The notes beneath the pieces are model-generated. The model was not told where the DNA came from, did no database searches, and saw only the letters and a program-made list of their open reading frames with translations. Below, one piece after another: positions 50,014 to 58,620 of a stretch of 64,000 nucleotides of DNA. The first letter of the stretch is position 1, and every line of letters begins with the position of its first letter. The DNA comes from Jiella pelagia. GTDB lineage: Bacteria > Pseudomonadota > Alphaproteobacteria > Rhizobiales > Rhizobiaceae. The stretch is taken from NCBI RefSeq assembly GCF_026898155.1, contig NZ_CP114029.1:5373072-5437071 (forward strand), read 5' to 3'. A program made the translations under genes and the position numbers.

Positions 50014-51987
50014 TCAGAAGTGGCCAGTCGACCCCCGGACGGCCCTGTCGGGGCTCTGCTCGGCCTCCGCGGAGAAATCATCACGCGCGTCGAGCCAATT
50101 CGCCAACTCATCGATCGGCATCGGTCGGCCAAACAGAAAGCCTTGGAAGTCTCGATAGCCAAGGTCGCGCAGGATTGTCAGCTGCTCTGCCTCCTCCACG
50201 CCCTCGACGATGCAGTTCAGCCCCATCGATGAGCACAGCGCCAGGATCGAGCGCAGAATGTTGAGGCCCTGCTCGGTGTCGCAGCCATGGACGAAACTGC
50301 GATCGACCTTGACCTTGTCGACGGATAAACGGTTCAGGTAATTGAGGCTCGAATAGCCTGTGCCGAAATCGTCGAGCGCGATTTCCACCCCGAGAGACCG
50401 CAACAGCTGAATCGATCGCTGGGCCATCTCGAAGTCCCGCATGATCGCCGTCTCCGTCAGCTCGATGATCAGCCGCGAAGGATCGATGTTTCTGCGCCTG
50501 ACGAGCGCGGTCAGGGCGATCATGGTGGCGGAATTCGTCACGTCGTGCGTCGAGAGGTTGAAGGACAGCTTCAGTTCTGGGGGCAGCCGTTCAAGCAGCG
50601 AAAGCGCCTTGCCGAGAAGTACTAGGGTCACGTTCTGAATCAGACCGGTGCGCTCGGCGACGGTGATGAAGATGTCGGGCCGGATATTGCCGAGTGCGGG
50701 GCTTTGCCAGCGCGCCAGCGCCTCGACGGCGACGACGCGGCCCGTCTGGCCGTCGACCACCGGCTGAAGATGAAGGTCCATTTCGCCGTCGAGGTTCGCC
50801 GTGCGCAGGGCCGACTCAATGGCGCGCTCGGACTTGATCTGGGTCTCGTGTTCGGCAGAGTAGAAAGTGGCCGTGCCTCGCCGCTGGCTCTTCGAGTGAT
50901 AGAGCGCGTAGTCGGCGTGATCGAAGAGTTCGTGAGCTGTCGTTCCTCCGTCCGGGAACACCGCCGCGCCGCAGGAAGCGCCTATCTCCGCCGAAATTCC
51001 ATCAAGATCGAACGGAAGAGCGATAGCGTGGCACAAGCGCTCGGCGATGCTCCGGGCCGTCCCTTCATCGGCGTCGATGAGGAAGCCGAACTCGTCACCG
51101 CCCAGACGTGCCACCAGCACACCCTCGCCCCCTGCCGTACGCAGCCTCTCGCCAACCTGTTCGAGCAGCTTGTCTCCCAGCAAGTGGCCGTAGGTATCGT
51201 TGACGGCTTTGAACCGATCAAGGTCGAGCGTACCGACAACCAGAGGCCTGCCGTCTGCCGCAGCCTTCTCGACCCGCTGCTCCAGTTCGGAAAAAAAGTG
51301 GCGCCGGTTCGGCAATCCCACCAAGGCGTCGGTGTGGGCGAGCCGCAGATTCTCGCAGCTGAGCCGCTCCATCTCGCCGCGTGACACGATGACTTCGCGA
51401 AAGCCGCGGAAGCTGTTGAACAGGACCTGGAGCATGACGAGGGCCACCAGGCCGACATTAAGGCTGATCGAGACGAAGACCGGATGCCCCTGAAGCAGGT
51501 AAAAGGTCAGGAACGGCAGGAAGACAGCGGCGGTAACGATGAGCGCAGCCTGAGGCAGATGCATGAGGCAGAAGATGCAGCCGATGACAGTAACGGCGAC
51601 GAACACCGCCACATGAGCCTGCTCGTAAGGGCCACCATAGGCGGTCAGCCCAAGGGCCCAGCAGACATATGCGAGAGCCAGCAGCACCGCGAGCGCGATG
51701 GTGAGACGCAACTGCCGAAGGGCCGCAGTCGCGTCGACCTGGCGACCCCGTCGCTTCAGCCAGACCAACAACCGGGCCAGAGACGCCGAGATCAACAGCG
51801 CAGGGATGGCGAGCGTCATCCAGCCCGGTGCGACGTCGAAATGCGAATACGCGACGGCAACTGAGTTGACTGCCAGCAGCGCATAAAGGAGCGGCACCTG
51901 CCGTTGCAGTTCTTTGAACTGCGCCAGGACGATATCCGGCGAAACTTGGCTGAGGGAGAGCCATTGTCCCAGTCGTACAACGCTCAT
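50014..51987 (-). CDS. Membrane GGDEF-EAL protein (cyclic-di-GMP turnover)
   Basis: A 657-residue protein. Its ~190-residue N-terminus has about five helices. The GGDEF domain follows (~215-380: DALVGLPNRRHFFSELEQRV, then LGGDEFGFLID with an intact active site). The EAL domain (~395-640) has VEALARWQS, IELTETAIMRDFE, IALDDFGTGYSSLNYLNRLS, KVDRSFV and EGVEEAEQL, so the catalytic residues of both domains look present. It can in principle both make and degrade c-di-GMP. It stands alone, between a 16-bp repeat and tRNA-Leu. Confidence 0.93.
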   Translation of the reverse strand: MSVVRLGQWLSLSQVSPDIVLAQFKELQRQVPLLYALLAVNSVAVAYSHFDVAPGWMTLAIPALLISASLARLLVWLKRRGRQVDATAALRQLRLTIALAVLLALAYVCWALGLTAYGGPYEQAHVAVFVAVTVIGCIFCLMHLPQAALIVTAAVFLPFLTFYLLQGHPVFVSISLNVGLVALVMLQVLFNSFRGFREVIVSRGEMERLSCENLRLAHTDALVGLPNRRHFFSELEQRVEKAAADGRPLVVGTLDLDRFKAVNDTYGHLLGDKLLEQVGERLRTAGGEGVLVARLGGDEFGFLIDADEGTARSIAERLCHAIALPFDLDGISAEIGASCGAAVFPDGGTTAHELFDHADYALYHSKSQRRGTATFYSAEHETQIKSERAIESALRTANLDGEMDLHLQPVVDGQTGRVVAVEALARWQSPALGNIRPDIFITVAERTGLIQNVTLVLLGKALSLLERLPPELKLSFNLSTHDVTNSATMIALTALVRRRNIDPSRLIIELTETAIMRDFEMAQRSIQLLRSLGVEIALDDFGTGYSSLNYLNRLSVDKVKVDRSFVHGCDTEQGLNILRSILALCSSMGLNCIVEGVEEAEQLTILRDLGYRDFQGFLFGRPMPIDELANWLDARDDFSAEAEQSPDRAVRGSTGHF

Positions 51988-52507
51988 CGTTTGCTTTCCC
52001 TAGATCCTGCACCGACAAGGTAGGCGAAAAACCTAAACGCGACGTTGGGAGCAGTGACGTTTTCGTACGTCGCGAAATGGACCGCACCCGGGCTGGAAAA
52101 TGCTCCGAGCGATCAACTTGCCCGAGTGGCTGTTTCGACAAGCGAGCGTGTGGAGGCGATGCGGTGCCGCCGGAAACCCTGGGCGCAGCCTTCGGTGCAG
52201 GAACGTGACGTTGTCAGCGCGGGAGGACAAGAGCGGTGAAGGCAATCACGACCACGATGAAGATGGTGAAGAACAACCAGCACCCAACGACACGTGCCTT
52301 CGACGATCATCACGTCCAGCTCTTCTCCATCCAGAGAGCTGATGCGCGTCCTATCGAAGACCCCGGCGAACGCCCGAAAATCAAGCTTGCCCGGCAGCGA
52401 ACACCCACACGCGAAACGCCGGATGAACGCTCTATCCCCACACCGCGGTCATCAGGTGCGGAGCCTCAAAATAAAAAAACTGAAATGAGATCCAGACGAA
52501 AAACGAC
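51988..52507. other. Intergenic region between the GGDEF-EAL gene and tRNA-Leu
   Basis: These 520 bp have no supported gene. On the minus strand, about 52214-52301, a stretch would encode one hydrophobic helix (GCWLFFTIFIVVVIAFTALV) before a stop, but the frame has no start codon. Overlapping plus-strand frames run through the tRNA and are spurious. Confidence 0.4.
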
Positions 52508-52522
52508 TGGTGCGGTCGAGAA
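52507..52522. repeat. tRNA-Leu 3' end copy of the 16-bp direct repeat
   Basis: CTGGTGCGGTCGAGAA covers the CCA end and acceptor stem of tRNA-Leu and is identical to 49920-49935. This is the usual integration target for tyrosine integrases. Confidence 0.6.
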
Positions 52523-52592
52523 GACTCGAACTTCCACGGGTTGCCCCACAGCGACCTCAACGCTGCGCGTCTACCAATTCCGCCACGACCGC
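52508..52592 (-). tRNA. tRNA-Leu (anticodon GAG)
   Basis: An 85-nt class II tRNA with encoded CCA. The acceptor stem is GCGGTCG / CGACCGC. The D arm includes GGCGGAATTGGTAGACGC, the anticodon loop is TTGAGGT (GAG, reading CUC and CUU codons), the variable arm is long, and the T arm includes GTTCGAGTC. All stems close. Confidence 0.95.
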
Positions 52593-52772
52593 ACGCCGTG
52601 TTGCCGAGGGCTGCAAGCCGTCGGTGGCGGGCGTGTAACAAGACTTCTCCAGTGGCACAAGGGCTAACTTGATGGCATCGGTGGAAAACCGTCACGGGCG
52701 CTCCGTCCGCTGTGTGAGGATGCGCAAGGCGGCCCGGGTTCGAACGGTTCCGCCCGCCGCCGAATTGGCTAT

Positions 52773-53555
52773 ATGAAGCCGATGACAGCTTCTCATTCTT
52801 CTCATTCGCAGGATCGCGGCCATCCGCCGGCGCCCCGGCTGGATGCAGCGACCGACACATTTTTCGCGGCGCCGGGCAGCCCGCCGGTCGAATGGCACGT
52901 GCTGGAAGGTCTGACTGCCTATCCGGATGCGCTGGCGGCCATGGAGGCGCGAGTCGGCGCCATCGCCGACGGGGTGGCGCGCGAAGCGGTCGTCCTCCTG
53001 GAGCACCCGCCGCTCTATACCGCCGGAACCGGCGCGCGGGACGGCGATCTCCTCGACCGCCGATTTCCGGTCTTTGCCGCCGGTCGCGGCGGGCAATACA
53101 CCTATCACGGCCCGGGCCAGCGAGTGGCCTACGTCCTCCTCGATCTGAAACGCCGGAGACAGGACGTCCGCGCCTTCGTTGCCGCACTGGAAGCGTGGAT
53201 CATCGCGACGCTTGCCGAGTTTCACGTCGCCGGCGAGCGGCGGGAGGACCGGGTCGGCGTCTGGGTGCGACGGCCAGAGCGCTCCCCCACCCCGGACGGC
53301 GCCACCGCCGAGGACAAGATCGCCGCCATCGGCATCAGGGTGCGCCGCTGGGTGACGTTCCACGGCATCTCGCTCAACGTCGACCCCGACCTGTCGCATT
53401 TTTCCGGCATCGTGCCCTGCGGCATCCGCGGCCACGGCGTCACCAGCCTTGCCGATCTCGGCATTCTGGTGTCGCTGCCGGAAGCAGACAGCCTGTTGCG
53501 GAAAAACTTCGAGGCGGTCTTCGGAGAGACGGCGGTCGCGGCGCCGGGCGCCTGA
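52773..53555 (+). CDS. lipB: Lipoyl(octanoyl) transferase
   Basis: A 260-residue LipB that moves octanoyl from acyl-carrier protein to lipoate-dependent enzymes. It has the signature GRGGQYTYHGPGQRVAYVLL, the catalytic Lys in EDKIAAIGIRVRRW and the catalytic Cys in SGIVPCGIRGHGVTSL. It carries a ~35-residue His/Ser/Pro-rich leader; the ATG at 52782 is an alternative start. It is divergent from tRNA-Leu. Confidence 0.95.
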   Translation: MKPMTASHSSHSQDRGHPPAPRLDAATDTFFAAPGSPPVEWHVLEGLTAYPDALAAMEARVGAIADGVAREAVVLLEHPPLYTAGTGARDGDLLDRRFPVFAAGRGGQYTYHGPGQRVAYVLLDLKRRRQDVRAFVAALEAWIIATLAEFHVAGERREDRVGVWVRRPERSPTPDGATAEDKIAAIGIRVRRWVTFHGISLNVDPDLSHFSGIVPCGIRGHGVTSLADLGILVSLPEADSLLRKNFEAVFGETAVAAPGA

Positions 53556-53613
53556 TGCCCCGGCGCCGAGCGCAATTGAAGGGCCGACGCGTCGACATCT
53601 CAATCCGTCGGCA

Positions 53614-53892
53614 TCACTCCGTCGGCCAGATCTCGAAGTCGCCCTCATAGGCTTCGACCGCGCCGATCACCCGCACATCGTTCACGCTGCTGCAGGCGGG
53701 CCCGTCCCGCAGACGTCCGAGCATCTCGTCCACCGCAGCCGCCTCGCCGCTGAGGATCGCCTCGACGGCGCCGGAGCGGCGATTGCGCACCCAGCCCGCC
53801 AAGCCGAGCCGACGCGCCTCCTCCTCGGTCCAGGCGCGGAAACCGACGCCCTGAACACGGCCGGAGATCTCGACATGGAGGGTTTTCGTCAT
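53614..53892 (-). CDS. acyP: Acylphosphatase
   Basis: A 92-residue acylphosphatase with the active-site loop GRVQGVGFRAWTEEEARRLG (Arg) and GWVRNRRSGAVEAILSGEAA (Asn). It hydrolyses acyl-phosphates. The length is normal. It is convergent with lipB. Confidence 0.94.
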   Translation of the reverse strand: MTKTLHVEISGRVQGVGFRAWTEEEARRLGLAGWVRNRRSGAVEAILSGEAAAVDEMLGRLRDGPACSSVNDVRVIGAVEAYEGDFEIWPTE

Positions 53893-54061
53893 TGGCGGTT
53901 GTCCTTCTCGGATACCAGTCTCTCAGCATTCTGAGGGCAAGCATAGCGGGACACGCGCAACAGACGAGTCACGACCGGCAGCCGCGGCATGAGCAGGCCT
54001 TTGACCGGCGGAAAAAATTGCCGCAGACCTTTATCCATCCGACAGATATGGAAATGAACCG

Positions 54062-54517
54062 ATGATCACCCTCTACGTGGACGCCGACGCCTGTCCCGTG
54101 AAAGACGAGACGGTGGACGTCGCGAGCCGCCGGAACGTCGCCGTCGTCATCGTCTCGAATGGCGGCATCCGGCCCTCCCGCTATCCCGCGGCACGCATCG
54201 TGACAGTCCCTGACGGCCCCGACGTCGCCGACGATTGGATCGTCGACAATTGCCAGTCCGGCGACGTCGTCGTCACTGCCGACATTCCGCTCGCCTCGCG
54301 GGCGCTGGAGAAGGGCGCCGTCGCGCTCGGGCCGACGGGGCGCGAGTTCACCGCCGAGACCATCGGCGCCGCCCTCTCGATGCGCGCCTTCAACCAGCAT
54401 CTCCGCGAGACGGGCGAATCAAAGGGCTACAACGCCGCCTTCTCCGCCGCAGACCGGGCGCGCTTTCTCGAGGCGCTGCATCGCGTTCTGACCCGGCTTG
54501 GCAGCCCGGCGCGATGA
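54062..54517 (+). CDS. UPF0178 (YaiI/YqxD) family protein
   Basis: A 151-residue protein with the family start ITLYVDADACPVKDET, then NGGIRPSRYP, VPDGPDVADDWIVDNCQSGD, VVVTADIPLASRALEKGA and TAETIGAALSMRAFNQHLR. The fold is NYN/PIN-like, so nuclease activity is possible, but the function is unknown. The ATG follows a GGAAATGAA leader. Confidence 0.92.
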   Translation: MITLYVDADACPVKDETVDVASRRNVAVVIVSNGGIRPSRYPAARIVTVPDGPDVADDWIVDNCQSGDVVVTADIPLASRALEKGAVALGPTGREFTAETIGAALSMRAFNQHLRETGESKGYNAAFSAADRARFLEALHRVLTRLGSPAR

Positions 54518-55256
54518 AAGGAGCGGCTCGAACCTTCGCGGCAGGGCGGTGCGTGGCTCCAGACGATGCCCGCCAAATGCTTCCACCGGTCGTCCCTGGG
54601 CTGCGAATGTCGGTGTCAGGTCTGCGGATGCTCGCCGGGAGCGTTGCCTTGGATTGCCCTGCGGCCGCATGGAACGACCCTTCGAACTGTCGCTGAATGA
54701 AATCGGCGCCGGACCGACCCGAGCGCAGACAACCCCGCTGCGATCGTGTCGCGGCAACGACCTGCACCACCCTTCGGTGCGGCACGCCACTTGCCGCAGG
54801 GATGGTTCAAGCAAATGTGAAGACGAACGCCTCTGCGTTCTTCCGGCATGCTTCGCCACCATGAAGCTCGATCCCAGCGAACCGGTCAGGTGATGGAAAC
54901 CCGCCGATATGCGCGACGACCCTCATCGGCAGACGACCACCTTGCCCATGGCCGCGAAGCTCGGCCTTACCGGCCTGGAACGGGGCGCTGCTGCGGGCCC
55001 GGGCGGAGCGACGACCAGACCGTGCGATCGCCAAGTATATCTTCTCTTCACAGGCGACCGGCGATCTTTCCGCCAGTTGCGGCAAGCTGGCCGCAATCGC
55101 GAAGACATAGGCTACGGACCACGTACGAGCCCATGATCCCTGCAGTCTTGGGAACTGGTTGCCGTACGTCATCAGCGCGACTGGAAATCACAGATTAAGT
55201 ATATGTTATGGAACGTCATGCTTCCATGACATCCAGGCGTCGGGAGAGCTGTCGGG
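54518..55256. other. Long intergenic region without supported genes
   Basis: These 739 bp contain several short overlapping frames on both strands, none with family-like sequence or a good start. There is no tRNA or repeat. It may hold a decayed gene or regulatory sequence for the downstream diguanylate cyclase; the last ~80 bp are AT-rich, as expected for its promoter. Confidence 0.4.
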
Positions 55257-56228
55257 ATGAAAGCGAAAAAACACCACAGCGACTTCGCAGTTCGGTTGAT
55301 GGAGCATCTGGTGGTTCCCACCTTCGTCCTCGACCGGAACGGCCAGGTGATCATCTGGAACAAGTCGTGCGAGCGGCTGACGGGGATCAAGGCCAACGAG
55401 ATCCTCGGTACCCGCCAGCACTGGACGGGCTTCTACACCGCGGAGCGGCCCTGCCTTGCGGACCTCGTCATCGCCCACGATGCCGCGCAGATCCCCTCGC
55501 TCTACACGGTGGACTGTTCGTCCGACCCCGATCGCGGCATCTTCTCGGCGGAGAACTGGTGCCATCTCCCGATTGTCGGCGGTCTACGCTATCTGGCGAT
55601 CGACGCCGGCCCGATACATGATGAAGAGGGCAACCTCATCGCCGTTGTCGAGACACTGCGCGACATCACCGTCCAGAAGGAGGCGCAGGACAAGCTCGAG
55701 GTGCTCGTCCGGCAGGATTCCCTGACAGGCATTCCCAATCGACGGCTGTTCGACGAATATCTCGTGGCCGAATGGCAGATCGCGACGGGAACAAACCATC
55801 CCCTCGCCTTGCTGATGATCGATATCGATCACTTCAAGTCGTACAACGATAGTCTCGGGCATCAGGCGGGTGATCATTGCCTGAAGCACATCGCCGCCCT
55901 CATCAGCCGCCAGACCCGGCGCGACTGCGACGTCTCCGCCCGGTATGGTGGCGAGGAGTTCGCCGTCATCCTGCCGCGCACGAACCTTGCCGGTGCCGTG
56001 GCCGTCGCCAAGCGGATCACCCGGGCCGTCAGCCTGGCGCGGATCCGCAATCCGGGCCTCGGGGCCTCCGCCAAGCTGACATTGAGCATCGGCGCCGCGG
56101 CCTATGACGACGAGAACCGCCCCAACACGCCCACCGAACTCCTGCAGACGGCGGATGCGGCACTCTACTCCGCCAAGCAGTCCGGCCGCGCCTGCGTACG
56201 CACCCATGTGGCGGAGCTTGCGGCCTGA
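55257..56228 (+). CDS. PAS-GGDEF diguanylate cyclase
   Basis: A 323-residue cytoplasmic protein with no membrane segment. The PAS domain (~10-130) starts LMEHLVVPTFVLDRNGQVII. The linker VVETLRDITVQKEAQDKLEV leads into the GGDEF domain (~150-315): QDSLTGIPNRRLFDEYL, LMIDIDHFKSYNDSLGHQAG, then active site YGGEEFAVILPRTN. It makes c-di-GMP from GTP in response to a ligand or redox cue bound by PAS. No RxxD inhibitory site is obvious just before GGEEF. It is monocistronic. Confidence 0.93.
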   Translation: MKAKKHHSDFAVRLMEHLVVPTFVLDRNGQVIIWNKSCERLTGIKANEILGTRQHWTGFYTAERPCLADLVIAHDAAQIPSLYTVDCSSDPDRGIFSAENWCHLPIVGGLRYLAIDAGPIHDEEGNLIAVVETLRDITVQKEAQDKLEVLVRQDSLTGIPNRRLFDEYLVAEWQIATGTNHPLALLMIDIDHFKSYNDSLGHQAGDHCLKHIAALISRQTRRDCDVSARYGGEEFAVILPRTNLAGAVAVAKRITRAVSLARIRNPGLGASAKLTLSIGAAAYDDENRPNTPTELLQTADAALYSAKQSGRACVRTHVAELAA

Positions 56229-56307
56229 CCGCAAGACGATCCCCGGCGCCCTTGTCCGACATCGGCTCGGCAAGTCGCATAGACTCGACCGAACTTCAGA
56301 TCATGCT

Positions 56308-56898
56308 CTAGGAAATCGGTACCGCCTGCGGGGCGACAGCCGGCGCGTTGGTCGGTTGTGGCCCCGCCGGGGTCGCTGCAGGCTCGGCCTTGACGGCCGG
56401 CACGTGCCCTGGCGGCCCGTAGATGCGCCGTTCGATTTGTTGGGTGTAGCCTTCGACGAGCCGCTGGTCGACCAGAGCCTTTTCCTGCATCAACGAAATC
56501 GCGGCGCCGATGATTCCATTCAATGCCGCATCCCGGGAATAGGTGAGCGGCAGGACCTTCAATGGGTTGCCCGCAAGATCGGCGATCGTCACTTCGGTCG
56601 CGATGAAGTTGCTGCTTCCGGCGAGAGCCGAAAGAAGCGCATTCTTGTAAAAGACGCTCTCGATCTTGATGGCGACAGTCGACGGCTTGCCGGCCGGATC
56701 CTTGGCGACGATCGCCTGACTGACCGCAGCCTGGAGTTTCGGGCCGATCTCGGTTTCGGACTTGACCGTCGGCGCCGTCACGACGCTAACGCCGGTGACG
56801 TTCAACGGCCCCGTTTCATCGACCACCGGGCTGGCGCAACCGGCCAACAACACCAGCGTCGCCGCAAGACAATATTTGACGAAATTCATTAAACGCAC
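56308..56898 (-). CDS. Lipoprotein of unknown function
   Basis: A 196-residue lipoprotein with a lipobox at VLLAGCASP (Cys near residue 21). A conserved domain follows: VVTAPTVKSETEIGPKLQAA, then KPSTVAIKIESVFYKNALLS and FIATEVTIADLAGNPLKVLP. The tail is Pro/Ala-rich. The start may be MNFVKYCL (56889), three codons in. It lies convergent to the PAS-GGDEF gene and alone in its unit. Confidence 0.82.
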   Translation of the reverse strand: MRLMNFVKYCLAATLVLLAGCASPVVDETGPLNVTGVSVVTAPTVKSETEIGPKLQAAVSQAIVAKDPAGKPSTVAIKIESVFYKNALLSALAGSSNFIATEVTIADLAGNPLKVLPLTYSRDAALNGIIGAAISLMQEKALVDQRLVEGYTQQIERRIYGPPGHVPAVKAEPAATPAGPQPTNAPAVAPQAVPIS

Positions 56899-57108
56899 TG
56901 CCCCCGCAGAAGGATCTTCGATCCGCTTCTGCTAGGGACGTTGCCTGTCGGCCGCAATGATCACGACCTCACGGCACCGCGTATTTCGTTATTCTTGCGG
57001 ACAGCGGAAGAACTTCTCCCAATGATGCGGCAAAGATGCCACAAACTGCAGTTGAGGACGGCTGATCTTTGCCGCGGCCCGGACCCGAGGCGCCCGAAGT
57101 CAAGCCGG

Positions 57109-57847
57109 TCAGCGGTCTGCCGGCCCACTCAGGATGATCGCCGCTGCCTGCATCTCCTGCCAACGCAACTCTCGCCGCGCCATCGCCTCCTCGTCGGCGC
57201 CCCACTGCTCGATGTTCCAGTCCTCGTCGAGATGGGCCAACGACCAGGTCTCCTCCACCGACATCATGCTGTCGGCGAGAGCCAGCGCCAAGAGCGCCGA
57301 GCCGGTCAGCGCGGTAATCTGGTGGAGCGCGGCGACCGCAAAACCATCGTCGTAGATCGCAACATGCCGGCGCACCGACGCAAGCGCATCCTTCGGCTGG
57401 GAGACATGCATGACACCCTCCGTCAGCACGAAGCGCGCGCCAAGCCGCTGCTTCGCCCAATCCAGCACAGGGTCCCAGCGCTGTCGCTGGCGAAGGGCAA
57501 GTGCCTCCGGCTCGCCGGCGCGGTAGAACAGCATGTCCGTCTCGGCGAAGCGGACGATGTCCGCCCGCACCGGCTCGGGATCTGGAAGGATGCCGTCGAT
57601 CGTGGTGTTGACGAGACGCGTCATCGGCATCGTGCCGGGATCGATGCGTTCTCCTTGCGCGTCCCATTCGGCGAGGATCGCCTCGGCCACCGCGACGCTC
57701 GGCACCGCCAGCGGCTTTCGCCCCGGCGTCTTCATCCGCCGCCCGTCGAGGCTCGACGGCGTGGCCGTCCTCGGTCTCGACGACGGCGACGAGCTTGTAG
57801 AAGCGCTTGGGAAGCTCCGGCCGGGCGAAGGGCGAATTGTTCGACAT
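57109..57847 (-). CDS. ATP12 family F1-ATPase assembly chaperone (one frameshift in this sequence)
   Basis: ATP12 chaperones bind the F1 alpha subunit during ATP synthase assembly. The N-terminus PKRFYKLVAVVETEDGHAVE starts from the ATG at 57847. At 57748-57754 the sense sequence is GAGCCTC for GAGCTC; one base removed gives AVELDGRRMKTPGRKPLAVP and the rest: AEWDAQGERIDPGTMPMTRL, VRFAETDMLFYRAGEP, then WDPVLDWAKQRLGARF and ALTGSALLALALADSMMSVE. It ends at 57109 with ~245 residues. It is downstream of the HAD and RluA genes in a conserved cluster. Confidence 0.9.
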
Positions 57848-57944
57848 GGGGTTCACCAGCCTTTCGGGAGATTTTTTCAACATGTGGGGCGGGCGGTGCT
57901 CTCGCAACCCTCGGGTCCATCGGCCCTCGACGGAGGCGAAATCG

Positions 57945-58610
57945 TCAATCCGCCAGAAAGCGTTCCAGTGCATGGATGAGCGCCGCAACGTCAGAGGCGA
58001 TTTCGTCCGCTCCGGCCTCGCGCATGAGACCCACCGAATGGCTGCCCCAGGTCACGCCGACGGCCCTCGCCCCGGCCGCCTTGGCCATCTCCATGTCGAA
58101 GCTCGTGTCGCCGACGACCACGGCCCGCGCCGCACCGATACCGAACTCCGCGCAGCATTCGAGCACCATCGCCGGATGCGGCTTCGAGGGACAGTCGTCG
58201 GCGGTGCGCACCGCGTGAAAGCAGTCGGCGATGCCATGATGGGTGGTCAGCGCGGCGACGCCGCGGCGCGACTTGCCGGTGACCATGCCGACGAAGACGG
58301 CGTCGCGCGCCGCAAGCTCGCGCACCAGCTCCGCCATGCCGGAAAACAGCGCCTCGGAAAAGTCCGGCCGGGTCCGCTCGGCGCGGTATTCGATCCGGTA
58401 GCTGTCGGCCAGCCTCAGCACCGTCGCCTCGTCCAGCCCGGGGCGCAGCGCCTGGACGGCCGTTTCCAGCGACAGCCCGATGATCGCCCGGGTCGCCTCC
58501 GGCGCCGGCGGTTCGAGCTCGAGCCGGCGGAAGGCCCGCGCCATGATGTCGATGATGAGACCAGCGGAATCGGCGATCGTGCCGTCGCAGTCGAACAGAA
58601 CGGCCTTCAT
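57945..58610 (-). CDS. HAD-superfamily hydrolase (phosphoglycolate phosphatase-like)
   Basis: A 221-residue HAD phosphatase with motif I LFDCDGTIADS, motif II VGMVTGKSRRG, Lys in SKPHPAMVLEC and motif IV VVVGDTSFDMEMAKAAGARA. It resembles Gph-like small-molecule phosphatases; the substrate is not known. It lies between the rluA-like gene (10 bp) and ATP12 (97 bp), all on the minus strand. It holds an intact GAGCTC (58515-58520). Confidence 0.9.
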   Translation of the reverse strand: MKAVLFDCDGTIADSAGLIIDIMARAFRRLELEPPAPEATRAIIGLSLETAVQALRPGLDEATVLRLADSYRIEYRAERTRPDFSEALFSGMAELVRELAARDAVFVGMVTGKSRRGVAALTTHHGIADCFHAVRTADDCPSKPHPAMVLECCAEFGIGAARAVVVGDTSFDMEMAKAAGARAVGVTWGSHSVGLMREAGADEIASDVAALIHALERFLAD

Positions 58611-58620
58611 CGCGTGGGGC

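Noticed and set aside
52214..52301. Tiny membrane-peptide gene on the minus strand
   Set aside because: The stretch encodes one good hydrophobic helix but has no start codon in frame. A one-base change would supply the ATG at ~52310, which I cannot justify.
52236..52667. 143-codon plus-strand frame
   Set aside because: It runs straight through tRNA-Leu, and its sequence is low-complexity.
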